Shown here: one piece after another, positions 6,786 to 14,616 of the stretch | Numbering within the stretch: position 1 is the stretch's first letter | How the letters are laid out: the number at the start of each line of letters is the position of its first letter | Assembly: GCA_958417225.1 (NCBI GenBank) | Contig: CATZCM010000029.1 | Span: 1-18,279, forward strand | DNA length: 18,279 bases | From: an uncultured Eubacteriales bacterium | GTDB lineage: Bacteria > Bacillota > Clostridia > Oscillospirales > Acutalibacteraceae | Reading direction: 5' to 3' | Notes under the pieces: model-generated | Database searches by the model: none | The model's input: only the letters and a program-made list of their open reading frames with translations | What the model was told of the DNA's origin: nothing | Program-made: the position numbers and the translations under genes

Positions 6786-6814
6786 TTGAATTTTTTTTTT
6801 AATTCGTGTAAAAT
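6786..6814 (+). promoter_or_regulatory. predicted gyrB promoter
   Basis: -35 TTGAAT (6786-6791), a 17-base T-rich spacer and -10 TAAAAT (6809-6814). Transcription would begin near 6821, leaving a leader of about 200 bases before gyrB. A spacer rich in T (T10 run) may make the promoter sensitive to DNA twist, which is inference. Confidence 0.6.
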
Positions 6815-6884
6815 AAAATAATGAAGTACCTAGATGTGCTTTTGTTAGGTGACAGAAAATTTTATTTTTTCGCATTCATTTAAG

Positions 6885-6959
6885 ATAAACTAATATATAT
6901 TCATATCCGTGTGAATTTTTCGCAAATTTGCTTAAAGTTTACACGTTGGTTTAGTTTAT
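6885..6959 (+). promoter_or_regulatory. nested inverted repeat in the gyrB leader
   Basis: The outer arms ATAAACTAA (6885-6893) and TTAGTTTAT (6951-6959) are a perfect 9-base inverted repeat. Inside lies a second pair, CGTGTGAA (6908-6915) and TTTACACG (6938-6945), 8 pairs with one G-T wobble. The loop carries the palindrome GCAAATTTGC (6922-6931). As RNA this is a two-tier hairpin ending about 50 bases before the gyrB ribosome binding site. I do not recognise a known riboswitch or T-box, and no U-run follows it. Confidence 0.55.
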
Positions 6960-7022
6960 GCACATTTTGGATCTTATAGCGATAATGTTTGTTATAGTTT
7001 ATGGTTTATTGGAGGGTTAGTT

Positions 7023-8966
7023 TTGGCTGAAAATGAAAGTATAACTCGATCAGCTCATGAGTATGGTGCAGATGAAATTCAAGTACTCGAGGGCCTGGAA
7101 GCTGTACGAAAAAGACCAGGGATGTACATTGGTTCCACGGGACCAAGAGGACTTCATCATCTGGTTTATGAAATAGTTGATAACGCTATAGATGAAGCTT
7201 TAGCTGGATTTTGCGATAAAATTGAAGTGAAAATATTGCCGGGTAATGTAATTACAGTAAAAGACAATGGTAGAGGTATACCTGTTGGTATTCACCCCAA
7301 GCTTGGTATACCTGCAGTTACGGTTGTTTTCACTGTACTCCATGCAGGAGGCAAATTTGGTGGTGGCGGATACAAAGTATCTGGTGGATTACATGGTGTG
7401 GGTGCGTCAGTTGTAAATGCACTTTCGGAGTGGCTTGAAGTAAAAGTGTGTGATGGTGAAAATGTATATTGTCAGACGTTCGAACGTGGAAATACCACTA
7501 GTGAATTAAAAATCGTTGGACACGATGTGAGCAAAGGCTCACGGATTACATTTAAAGCGGATCCAATTATTTTTTCTGAAACGTGCGAATATGAGTATGA
7601 GGTACTTGAAACAAGATTACGTGAACAAGCTTTCTTAAATGCGGGAATTAGTATAGAGCTTTCAGACGAGCGCGATGAGGAAAATATCAGAAGAGAAACG
7701 TTTTGTTATGAAGGTGGACTTTCAAGTTTTGTACACTACATACACCAAAAAAGATCACTTGGTGTGGTACACGAGGATATAATCCATTTTAAAGCTACAG
7801 CTTCAGATGATAGTTCTCAAGCAGAAATCGCTATGCAGTACAATGACAGTTATAATGAGTTAATGATTTCTTTCGCAAACAATATCCACACAACCGATGG
7901 AGGGACTCACGAAGAAGGTTTCAAAAGAGCGTTGACCCGCGTGATGAACGATTATGCTCGCAAATATAATATACTTAAGGACAGTGATAAAAATCTTTCT
8001 GGCGAAGATGTTCGTGAGGGTTTAACTGTCATAATTAGCATAAAATTAAAAGAGGCTCAGTTTGAAGGTCAGACTAAAACTAAGCTTGGGAATACGGAAA
8101 TACGTACATTAGTTGAGGGAATGGTTTCCGAAAAACTGTCCACGTATTTGGAAGAAAATCCTGCTACTGCTAAAGCTATATTTGAAAAGGCATTGGCAGC
8201 ATCTCGAGCTAGGGAAGCTGCTAGAAAAGCTAGAGAATTAGTTAGAAGAAAAACTGCTCTCGAATCAGCTTCGTTGCCTGGAAAGCTTGCAGACTGCCAA
8301 TCAAGAGATTCTTCTGAAACTGAGATTTATATTGTTGAGGGAGATTCCGCTGGTGGATCAGCTAAAGGTGGGCGTGATAGAAGGTTTCAAGCTATACTAC
8401 CTCTTTGGGGTAAAATGCTAAATGTTGAAAAAGCTAGACTTGATAAGGTATATGGTAATGAAAAGCTTACTCCGGTGATTACAGCTCTCGGTTGTGGAAT
8501 CGGAGAGGAATTTGACATTTCAAAGCTAAGATATGGAAAAATTATTATTATGGCAGATGCTGATGTTGATGGTTCACATATAAGGACACTTTTATTAACA
8601 TTCTTTTTCCGATTTATGAAACCGCTTGTAGAAGCTGGGCATATATACATTGCTCAACCTCCTCTTTATAGATTGACCAAATCTAAAAAACATTATTATG
8701 CATACTCTGACGATGAACGCGACAAGATTTTATCTGAACTTGGTGGTGGAGCCGATATACAGCGCTATAAAGGTCTTGGTGAAATGGATTCAGAACAATT
8801 GTGGGAAACAACAATGAACCCAGAAACACGTATTATGCTTAGAGTGGAACTTTCAGATGCTGCTTTGGCAGATGAAATATTTACTATACTTATGGGGGAT
8901 AAGGTTGAACCACGTCGTGATTTTATAGAAAAAAATGCAATGTATGTAAAAAATCTCGATATTTAA
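7023..8966 (+). CDS. gyrB: DNA gyrase subunit B
   Basis: GyrB supplies the ATPase and TOPRIM parts of gyrase, which introduces negative supercoils with GyrA. At 647 residues it has the usual Firmicutes length. The GHKL ATPase signatures are YEIVDNAIDEA (E50, N54), DNGRG (81-85) and SGGLHGVGASVVNALS (from about 120). TOPRIM follows with EGDSAGG (E439, D441) and the acidic DADVDG. The C-terminus has RYKGLGEMDSEQLWETTMNP. The start is TTG at 7023, six bases after GGAGGG; no in-frame ATG is nearby. Trp462 (PLWGK) occupies the position of E. coli Lys447, which is usually Lys or Arg. It heads a gyrB – membrane protein – gyrA unit with gaps of 44 and 75 bases. Confidence 0.98.
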   Translation: MAENESITRSAHEYGADEIQVLEGLEAVRKRPGMYIGSTGPRGLHHLVYEIVDNAIDEALAGFCDKIEVKILPGNVITVKDNGRGIPVGIHPKLGIPAVTVVFTVLHAGGKFGGGGYKVSGGLHGVGASVVNALSEWLEVKVCDGENVYCQTFERGNTTSELKIVGHDVSKGSRITFKADPIIFSETCEYEYEVLETRLREQAFLNAGISIELSDERDEENIRRETFCYEGGLSSFVHYIHQKRSLGVVHEDIIHFKATASDDSSQAEIAMQYNDSYNELMISFANNIHTTDGGTHEEGFKRALTRVMNDYARKYNILKDSDKNLSGEDVREGLTVIISIKLKEAQFEGQTKTKLGNTEIRTLVEGMVSEKLSTYLEENPATAKAIFEKALAASRAREAARKARELVRRKTALESASLPGKLADCQSRDSSETEIYIVEGDSAGGSAKGGRDRRFQAILPLWGKMLNVEKARLDKVYGNEKLTPVITALGCGIGEEFDISKLRYGKIIIMADADVDGSHIRTLLLTFFFRFMKPLVEAGHIYIAQPPLYRLTKSKKHYYAYSDDERDKILSELGGGADIQRYKGLGEMDSEQLWETTMNPETRIMLRVELSDAALADEIFTILMGDKVEPRRDFIEKNAMYVKNLDI

Positions 8967-9010
8967 AAATTAAAATAGATTTTTGTTTTAGAAGAAAGGA
9001 TGATTATTTA

Positions 9011-9628
9011 ATGGGTAACAACGATACTCCGGTTCCTTTGTGTAGCGAGTCAGAATCTAATGAATGGAATGGACCGGAGGCTGAATTAGTAGAAGATGAC
9101 GATGCGGCTGAATATGAAGAAAGTCATGCCGGAATAAAAATTTCATATTCATTAAAAAAAGAGGAGATTTATTCATGTTTGAAAAAAAGTGATTCTTTTA
9201 AACAAAGATTACGCAAATCTATGATTCAAGCGTGGATATTAGCAGTTTTGTTTGTATTCTTTTGTTCGGCTTATTTTATGATGAACAAACCAGGTCTTCT
9301 TTTTTGTACTATTATTTCTGCAATTTTTGGAATCTTGGTTGCTGTTATGCCTTTTATTGATGCAAGAATTCGTGCAAGCAAGTTTTCCACAAATAATGAA
9401 ATAAATGTGGAAATTTATCCGGACGAAATTGAAGTTATAAATAATAAAGAGTCTTATACTATACCGCTTGATGGTTCGTGCGAGTCAGAAGAAATCGATG
9501 GTATGTTGGTAATACTCATGCCGAATGATAATTTGTTTATCATCCCGGATAGATGTTTGGATCCGGACTTTGCAACGGATGTCCAGGCAATAATTATAGC
9601 TGGGACTTCTACGAGAAAAGAAGACTAG
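9011..9628 (+). CDS. YcxB-like membrane protein between gyrB and gyrA
   Basis: A 205-residue protein with an acidic low-complexity N-terminus (about 19-40), two hydrophobic segments (about 72-90 and 95-115), and a soluble C-terminal beta-rich part (about 130-195). The last includes VEIYPDEIEVINNKESYTIPL and LFIIPDRCL, ending VQAIIIAG. This layout of two helices then a PH-like beta domain fits the YcxB-like family, whose function is unknown. AAAGGA (8995-9000) precedes the ATG by 10 bases. Its place inside the gyrase unit suggests co-expression, but nothing in the sequence ties it to supercoiling. Confidence 0.72.
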   Translation: MGNNDTPVPLCSESESNEWNGPEAELVEDDDAAEYEESHAGIKISYSLKKEEIYSCLKKSDSFKQRLRKSMIQAWILAVLFVFFCSAYFMMNKPGLLFCTIISAIFGILVAVMPFIDARIRASKFSTNNEINVEIYPDEIEVINNKESYTIPLDGSCESEEIDGMLVILMPNDNLFIIPDRCLDPDFATDVQAIIIAGTSTRKED

Positions 9629-9703
9629 TTTTAAACAAGTTTTTTCTTTTGTGTGGAAAGTTTACGTGCTTTGAAAAAGAAGAGAACAGGAAGGTGTACT
9701 TTT

Positions 9704-12187
9704 TTGAGTAATGATGAAATCAATTCAATTGAACAGAAGATAATAAATGTTGATATAGAGAAAGAAATGCAAAATTCTTTTTTAGCGTATTCTATGTCAG
9801 TTATAGTCTCACGTGCTCTTCCTGATGTAAGAGACGGTTTAAAACCAGTACATAGGAGAATTTTATATACGCTGTACGAAAACAATTTAGGCCCTGATAA
9901 AGCATACCGAAAATGTGCCGATACAGTTGGTTCAGTTTTAGGGCGATATCATCCACATGGTGATGCGTCAGTTTATGATGCTTTAGTTCGCCTTGCACAG
10001 GATTTTTCGATGAGGTACATGCTCATTGATGGACATGGAAATTTTGGATCAATTGATGGTGATCCTCCTGCTGCATATAGGTACACGGAAGCAAGAATGA
10101 GTAAAATGTCTGTGCACATGCTTACTGACATTGAAAAAGATACGGTTGACTTTTTGCCAAACTATGACGATAGATTGAAGGAACCTTCTGTGCTTCCATC
10201 AAGATTTCCGAATTTGTTAGTTAACGGATCTACAGGAATAGCAGTAGGTATGGCTACAAATATTCCTCCTCATAATTTAAGTGAAGTAATAAATGCAATT
10301 TGTATGTTAATAGACAATCCAGATGCAACACTTGATGAAATTATGGAGCATATTAAAGGGCCGGATTTTCCAACTGGAGCCATGATAATGGGGCAAAGTG
10401 GTATAAGATCAGCTTATGCTACAGGGCGAGGTAAGATTATAGTACGTGCTTGTACTGATATAGAAGAGGATAAAAACGGTAAATCTAAAATAATTGTAAC
10501 AGAACTGCCATATATGGTGAACAAAGCGCGACTTTGTGAAAACATTGCAAACATGGTTAAAGAGAAAAGAATTGATGGAATTACTAATATCGAGGACCAT
10601 TCAGATAGGGATGGTATGCATATTGAAATTTCAGTTAGACGTGATGCATCTGCGCAAATTGTTTTAAATAAATTGTTTTCCTATTCGCAGTTACAGACGA
10701 CATTTGGCGTAACTATGTTGGCGATTGTTAACGGTGTTCCAAAAATATTAACTTTAAAAGAAATGCTTCAGTATTACATAGACTTTCAAGTTGAGGTTGT
10801 TACGAGAAGAACGCAATTTGATTTAAGAAAGGCTAGAGAACGTGAACACATATTAGAAGGTTTAAAAATCGCGATTGATTTTATTGATGAAGTTATTTCT
10901 ATACTTCGTTCATCTAAGAGCATAGCAGAAGGCAAAGAACGTCTTATGGATAGATTTGAATTAGATGAAATTCAAGCTCAAGCTATAGTTCAGATGCGTC
11001 TCGGGCAATTAACAGGTTTAGAGCGTAGCAAAATTGAAGAAGAACTTGAGCAACTTGAGGCAAAAATCAAGGAATTTGAGGATTTACTTTCAAGTCATAA
11101 AAAACTGCTTGGGGTTGTGAAAAGTGAAATTATGACTCTTAATAGCAAGTTTGGAGATGAGAGAAGAACTAAGATTATGCCGGTATCAGGTGAGGTTGAC
11201 ATAGAGGATCTAATATCTAATGATGAATGTGTTCTTACCTTGACTAACTTTGGATATTTAAAAAGACAGAAGGTTGATACATATAAGACTCAAAGACGTG
11301 GGGGAAGAGGAATTTCAGGAATGTCACGCCGCGAGGAAGATGTTGCAACTGAAATGTTTGTACTTAAGAATCATGATTATGTGATGTTGTTTACGAACTT
11401 TGGTAGGGCCTATAGAATAAAAGGGTATGAGGTACCTGAAGGCTCAAGATCATCAAAGGGAACAAACATAGCCAATATATTACCGCTCTCTGGTGAAGAA
11501 AAAGTTACCTCTATGATAAGAGTTCCTGAATTTCAAGATGATATGTACTTAGTTATGGTTACAAGGCATGGAGTAGTAAAACGTACAAAACTCAGCGCGT
11601 ATGGCAATATACGTAAAGGTGGCCTTATAGCAGTTGACCTGGACGAAAATGATGAGCTTGCATGGGTATGTGTAACGAATGGTGATAGTGAATTATTGCT
11701 TGCGACTAGAAATGGTAAAGCACTTAGATTTAATGAGACAGATTTAAGATCTACAGGAAGAAGTTCGAGAGGTGTTAGAGCGATTCGGCTAGATGATGGC
11801 GACACTGTAGTTGGGATGACGAAAGTAAAAAGTGGAGAGAGAGTACTAACTGTTTCAGAAACTGGATATGGACGCTTGACTAAAGTAGATGAGTATAGGT
11901 TACAATTTAGAGGTGGAAAGGGTATTATTAACTATCCAGTTGAAAAATTCGGACATGTGGCAAGTGTGTTGCTTATAGACATTGAAGATGATGTGATCCT
12001 GATTTCAGACAGTGGAGTAATAATACGTATTCCGGTTGAATCAATTCGTGAATGTTCTAGAACCTCGAAAGGTGTTCGTGTAATGAGATTGACAGATGAA
12101 AGCAAGGTTGTGACGGTGACCAGGGCACCTCGAAATCCGGAGGAAGAAAAAACAGCAGAATCAGTTGAAAATATGACTGAAGAATAA
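9704..12187 (+). CDS. gyrA: DNA gyrase subunit A
   Basis: GyrA carries the DNA-cleaving winged helix and the DNA-wrapping C-terminal beta-pinwheel. The product is 827 residues from TTG 9704, chosen because AGGAAGGTG (9688-9696) lies 7 bases upstream and the product then begins SNDEINSIEQKI; a GTG at 9653 has no ribosome site. The catalytic tyrosine is Y127 (RYTEAR). The quinolone pocket reads HPHGDASVYD (83-92), with Ala88 at the E. coli Ser83 position and Asp92 retained. The GyrA-box QRRGGRG (530-536) marks it as a true gyrase and not ParC, and pinwheel blades follow with repeated G.A.R/GKA.R motifs. A strong terminator follows. Confidence 0.97.
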   Translation: MSNDEINSIEQKIINVDIEKEMQNSFLAYSMSVIVSRALPDVRDGLKPVHRRILYTLYENNLGPDKAYRKCADTVGSVLGRYHPHGDASVYDALVRLAQDFSMRYMLIDGHGNFGSIDGDPPAAYRYTEARMSKMSVHMLTDIEKDTVDFLPNYDDRLKEPSVLPSRFPNLLVNGSTGIAVGMATNIPPHNLSEVINAICMLIDNPDATLDEIMEHIKGPDFPTGAMIMGQSGIRSAYATGRGKIIVRACTDIEEDKNGKSKIIVTELPYMVNKARLCENIANMVKEKRIDGITNIEDHSDRDGMHIEISVRRDASAQIVLNKLFSYSQLQTTFGVTMLAIVNGVPKILTLKEMLQYYIDFQVEVVTRRTQFDLRKAREREHILEGLKIAIDFIDEVISILRSSKSIAEGKERLMDRFELDEIQAQAIVQMRLGQLTGLERSKIEEELEQLEAKIKEFEDLLSSHKKLLGVVKSEIMTLNSKFGDERRTKIMPVSGEVDIEDLISNDECVLTLTNFGYLKRQKVDTYKTQRRGGRGISGMSRREEDVATEMFVLKNHDYVMLFTNFGRAYRIKGYEVPEGSRSSKGTNIANILPLSGEEKVTSMIRVPEFQDDMYLVMVTRHGVVKRTKLSAYGNIRKGGLIAVDLDENDELAWVCVTNGDSELLLATRNGKALRFNETDLRSTGRSSRGVRAIRLDDGDTVVGMTKVKSGERVLTVSETGYGRLTKVDEYRLQFRGGKGIINYPVEKFGHVASVLLIDIEDDVILISDSGVIIRIPVESIRECSRTSKGVRVMRLTDESKVVTVTRAPRNPEEEKTAESVENMTEE

Positions 12188-12198
12188 TTCTCTTTTGA

Positions 12199-12237
12199 TC
12201 CATACGGTGCAGTTTTGCATTGTATGGACTTTTATTT
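12199..12237 (+). terminator. rho-independent terminator after gyrA
   Basis: Arms TCCATACGGTGCA (12199-12211) and TGCATTGTATGGA (12216-12228) pair over 13 positions (two G-T wobbles) around a GTTT loop, followed by CTTTTATTT. It begins 12 bases after the gyrA stop and would close the gyrase unit. Confidence 0.88.
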
Positions 12238-12300
12238 AAATTTTGAAGTGAAAAGTAAACTTAAATGAGTTTTTATAAAAATATTGATTGCGAAACATTT

Positions 12301-12316
12301 TGTTTCACGTGAAACA
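12301..12316. promoter_or_regulatory. parS: parS centromere site (ParB binding)
   Basis: TGTTTCACGTGAAACA is a perfect 16-base palindrome and a full match to the bacterial parS consensus (TGTTNCACGTGAAACA) as I know it from B. subtilis. It lies between the gyrA terminator and the TtcA-like gene, about 8.7 kb from the unwinding element. ParB would bind here, spread, and with ParA/SMC organise origin segregation. parA and parB themselves are not in the window. Confidence 0.93.
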
Positions 12317-12368
12317 TTTAATATAACCCCCGGTGTTAGGCGCTTTTTGTCTTGAAAGGAGAGTTTGT

Positions 12369-13085
12369 GTGAAAAAAGTTATAGGTAAAGTGAGAGCAGC
12401 TATAGAAAAATATGAAATGATAAAGGATGGTACTAATATTGCAGTGGGAGTTTCAGGTGGAAAGGATTCCATGTCTCTTCTTCATGCGTTAAGTGTGTTG
12501 CAAAGGTATTATCCGAAAAAGTTTGGTTTGACAGCTATAATTGTTGATATGGGATTTCCAACAACTACAGATTGGTCACAAGTTAAAAAATTTTGTGATG
12601 ATCATAAAGTGAAATGTGTTATACGTGAAACGGAAATGTATAGGATAATTTTTGAAGAGAGAAAGGAAGCTCACCCTTGTAGTTTGTGTGCACGTATGAG
12701 AAGAGGTATATTGCATAATGCAGCGTTAGATGAGAATTGTGATTATATTGCGCTTGGGCATCATCAGGATGACTATGTTGAAACATTTTTTATGAATTTA
12801 CTTAATAACGGACTTTTAGGTAGTTTTTCTCCAGTTACGTATCTTTCAAGAAAAAAGCTGTGGATGATTCGTCCTCTGATATTTTGTGAGGAAAAGGAAA
12901 TTGCTGCTTACGCAAGAAAATATGAGTTGCCTATTATGAAAAATAAATGTTTAGTTGATGGATTTTCTGAACGCCAAAATGCAAAAATTTTGGTAGATAC
13001 ATTACAACGCAAATATCCGGCACTAAAACAAAAGATTGTGGGTGCAATCGATAAGGGATTAATGAATCTTAAAGATCACGAGTAA
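12369..13085 (+). CDS. TtcA-like tRNA 2-thiocytidine biosynthesis protein (PP-loop ATPase)
   Basis: A 238-residue PP-loop ATPase. The ATP pyrophosphatase motif SGGKDS is at 29-34. A Cys pair C104-x2-C107 (HPCSLCARMRRG) and a third Cys at 194 (NKCLVDG) fit the three ligands of the [4Fe-4S] cluster used by TtcA enzymes to thiolate C32 of some tRNAs. A related TilS-type role (lysidine) is less likely because TilS lacks this Cys set. GTG 12369 is chosen since AAAGGAG (12355-12361) is 7 bases upstream; the longer open frame from 12333 includes the ribosome site itself. It follows the parS site, and 146 bases separate it from mnmE. Confidence 0.85.
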   Translation: MKKVIGKVRAAIEKYEMIKDGTNIAVGVSGGKDSMSLLHALSVLQRYYPKKFGLTAIIVDMGFPTTTDWSQVKKFCDDHKVKCVIRETEMYRIIFEERKEAHPCSLCARMRRGILHNAALDENCDYIALGHHQDDYVETFFMNLLNNGLLGSFSPVTYLSRKKLWMIRPLIFCEEKEIAAYARKYELPIMKNKCLVDGFSERQNAKILVDTLQRKYPALKQKIVGAIDKGLMNLKDHE

Positions 13086-13163
13086 TGTGATTTAAAATTA
13101 ATGCTGCTTGTAACCTGAATTTGACTTTGATATATTTTGCGTATTTTCATAAAATTGTACAAC

Positions 13164-13195
13164 TTATTGCAGGTTTTGACTGGTTTGCTATATGG
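13164..13195 (+). promoter_or_regulatory. possible mnmE promoter (weak)
   Basis: The 13086-13231 gap contains TTGCAG, a 16-base spacer and TATATG with an extended -10 TG, as well as an alternative TTGACT with an 18-base spacer to TTTTAT. Neither is strong, and no terminator is seen after the TtcA-like gene, so read-through is equally possible. Confidence 0.3.
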
Positions 13196-13231
13196 TGATT
13201 TTTATATAAAAAAGAAAGGATTGAAGTTATA

Positions 13232-14611
13232 ATGACGTTTAACCAATGTAACACGATTGCCGCAATATCTACCGCTCAGGGCATTGGTGGTATTGGAGTA
13301 ATTCGTGTATCAGGAGATAATGCTATATCTATAGTTGATAAGATATTTAAGTCAGTATCCGGAAAAAAAATTTGTGATGCAAAAGGGTATACTGCGCATT
13401 ATGGACATATTATTGATGAGTTTGGAGAAATTGTGGATGAAGTAATTATTACGTTGTTTCGTGTACCCAAAAGTTATACTGGAGAAGATGTTGTTGAGAT
13501 TTCATGTCATGGGGGATTATATATAACCAAAAGTATTTTGCGTTTAGTTTTAGCAAAAGGGGCTGACCCAGCAGGCCCTGGTGAATTTACAAAAAGGGCT
13601 TTCTTAAATGGAAAAATTGGGCTTACTCAAGCAGAAGCAGTTATGGATGTGATTGGGGCTAAAAATAAACAAGCTGCCGAAAGTGCAACATACGCAAGAG
13701 AGGGTGCACTTAATAAAAGAATTATGGCTGTAAATGAACTTTTGGTTGATTTAGATTCAAAATTATCTGTGTGGGTAGATTACCCGGATGAAGAGCTTTC
13801 TGAAGTTAGTGATGAAAGTCTTAGTGAATCCCTTGAAAAAATAAAAAATCAATTAAATCAACTTTTGAAAACATACGATATAGGTAAAATAATAAAGGAC
13901 GGAGTGTATACTGTAATTGTCGGTGAACCGAATGTAGGCAAATCTACTTTAATGAACTTGTTGAGTTGTTGCGAGAGGTCTATAGTTACTAATATACCTG
14001 GTACTACAAGAGATGTAGTAGAGGAAACAGTGAATATTGGTGATGTGACATTGAGATTGGCGGATACGGCTGGAATTCGAGATACAGATGATGAAGTGGA
14101 ACAAATTGGTGTAAATAAAGCTATTAAGTATTTAAATCAAGCTGATTTGATTTTGTTGGTTCTGGATGCTTCTAAGGAAATTTCAGAGGATACGAGAAAT
14201 CTCATAAATCAGGTGAAAAATAAAAATGTTATTGCAGTAGTGAATAAAACTGATCTTAATAAAAAAATTGATATAAGTGAAGTGAGAAAATCAGTTCCCG
14301 AAATTGTTGAGATTTCTGCAATAAATGCTACCGGAGTAGAAAATTTAGCAAATGCAGTTTGTAAGGTTACTTCAGTATCTCAACTTGATCCCTCTGAAGG
14401 AATTTTATCAACCGAACGTCAGGCTATTTCGGTAAAACGTGCACTTGATTTTGTGGAAGAGGCTATTAAGGCCATTCAATCACAAGTTACTCTTGATGCA
14501 GTTACTATTTTGATTGAGGAGGCAATTGAGGAACTTTTGATTTTGACAGGTGAAAGAGTAAGTGATGTCGTTGTAAATAATATATTTAAAAAATTTTGTG
14601 TAGGAAAGTGA
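13232..14611 (+). CDS. mnmE: tRNA uridine-5-carboxymethylaminomethyl(34) synthesis GTPase MnmE
   Basis: MnmE works with MnmG to modify the wobble uridine (U34) of several tRNAs. At 459 residues it has the normal length. The N-terminal formyl-THF-binding domain begins NTIAAISTAQGIGGIGVIRVSG. The G domain has GEPNVGKST (231-239), the switch IPGTTRD, DTAG and NKTD. The C-terminus is FKKFCVGK, keeping the conserved Cys of the family's C-I/V-GK end. AAAGGA lies 11 bases before the ATG. mnmG starts five bases after the stop, so the pair is co-transcribed. Confidence 0.97.
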   Translation: MTFNQCNTIAAISTAQGIGGIGVIRVSGDNAISIVDKIFKSVSGKKICDAKGYTAHYGHIIDEFGEIVDEVIITLFRVPKSYTGEDVVEISCHGGLYITKSILRLVLAKGADPAGPGEFTKRAFLNGKIGLTQAEAVMDVIGAKNKQAAESATYAREGALNKRIMAVNELLVDLDSKLSVWVDYPDEELSEVSDESLSESLEKIKNQLNQLLKTYDIGKIIKDGVYTVIVGEPNVGKSTLMNLLSCCERSIVTNIPGTTRDVVEETVNIGDVTLRLADTAGIRDTDDEVEQIGVNKAIKYLNQADLILLVLDASKEISEDTRNLINQVKNKNVIAVVNKTDLNKKIDISEVRKSVPEIVEISAINATGVENLANAVCKVTSVSQLDPSEGILSTERQAISVKRALDFVEEAIKAIQSQVTLDAVTILIEEAIEELLILTGERVSDVVVNNIFKKFCVGK

Positions 14612-14616
14612 GAAAA

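Noticed and set aside
6827..6851. ACCTA/TAGGT hairpin in the gyrB leader as a terminator or attenuator
   Set aside because: Only five base pairs with a long loop, and the T-rich run is too far downstream.
9383..9391. TTTTCCACA in the YcxB-like gene as a DnaA box
   Set aside because: A single copy inside coding sequence with no cluster around it; expected by chance in AT-rich DNA.
9806..9817. CACGTG core in gyrA as a parS site
   Set aside because: Only the central TCACGTG is shared; the flanks break the palindrome.
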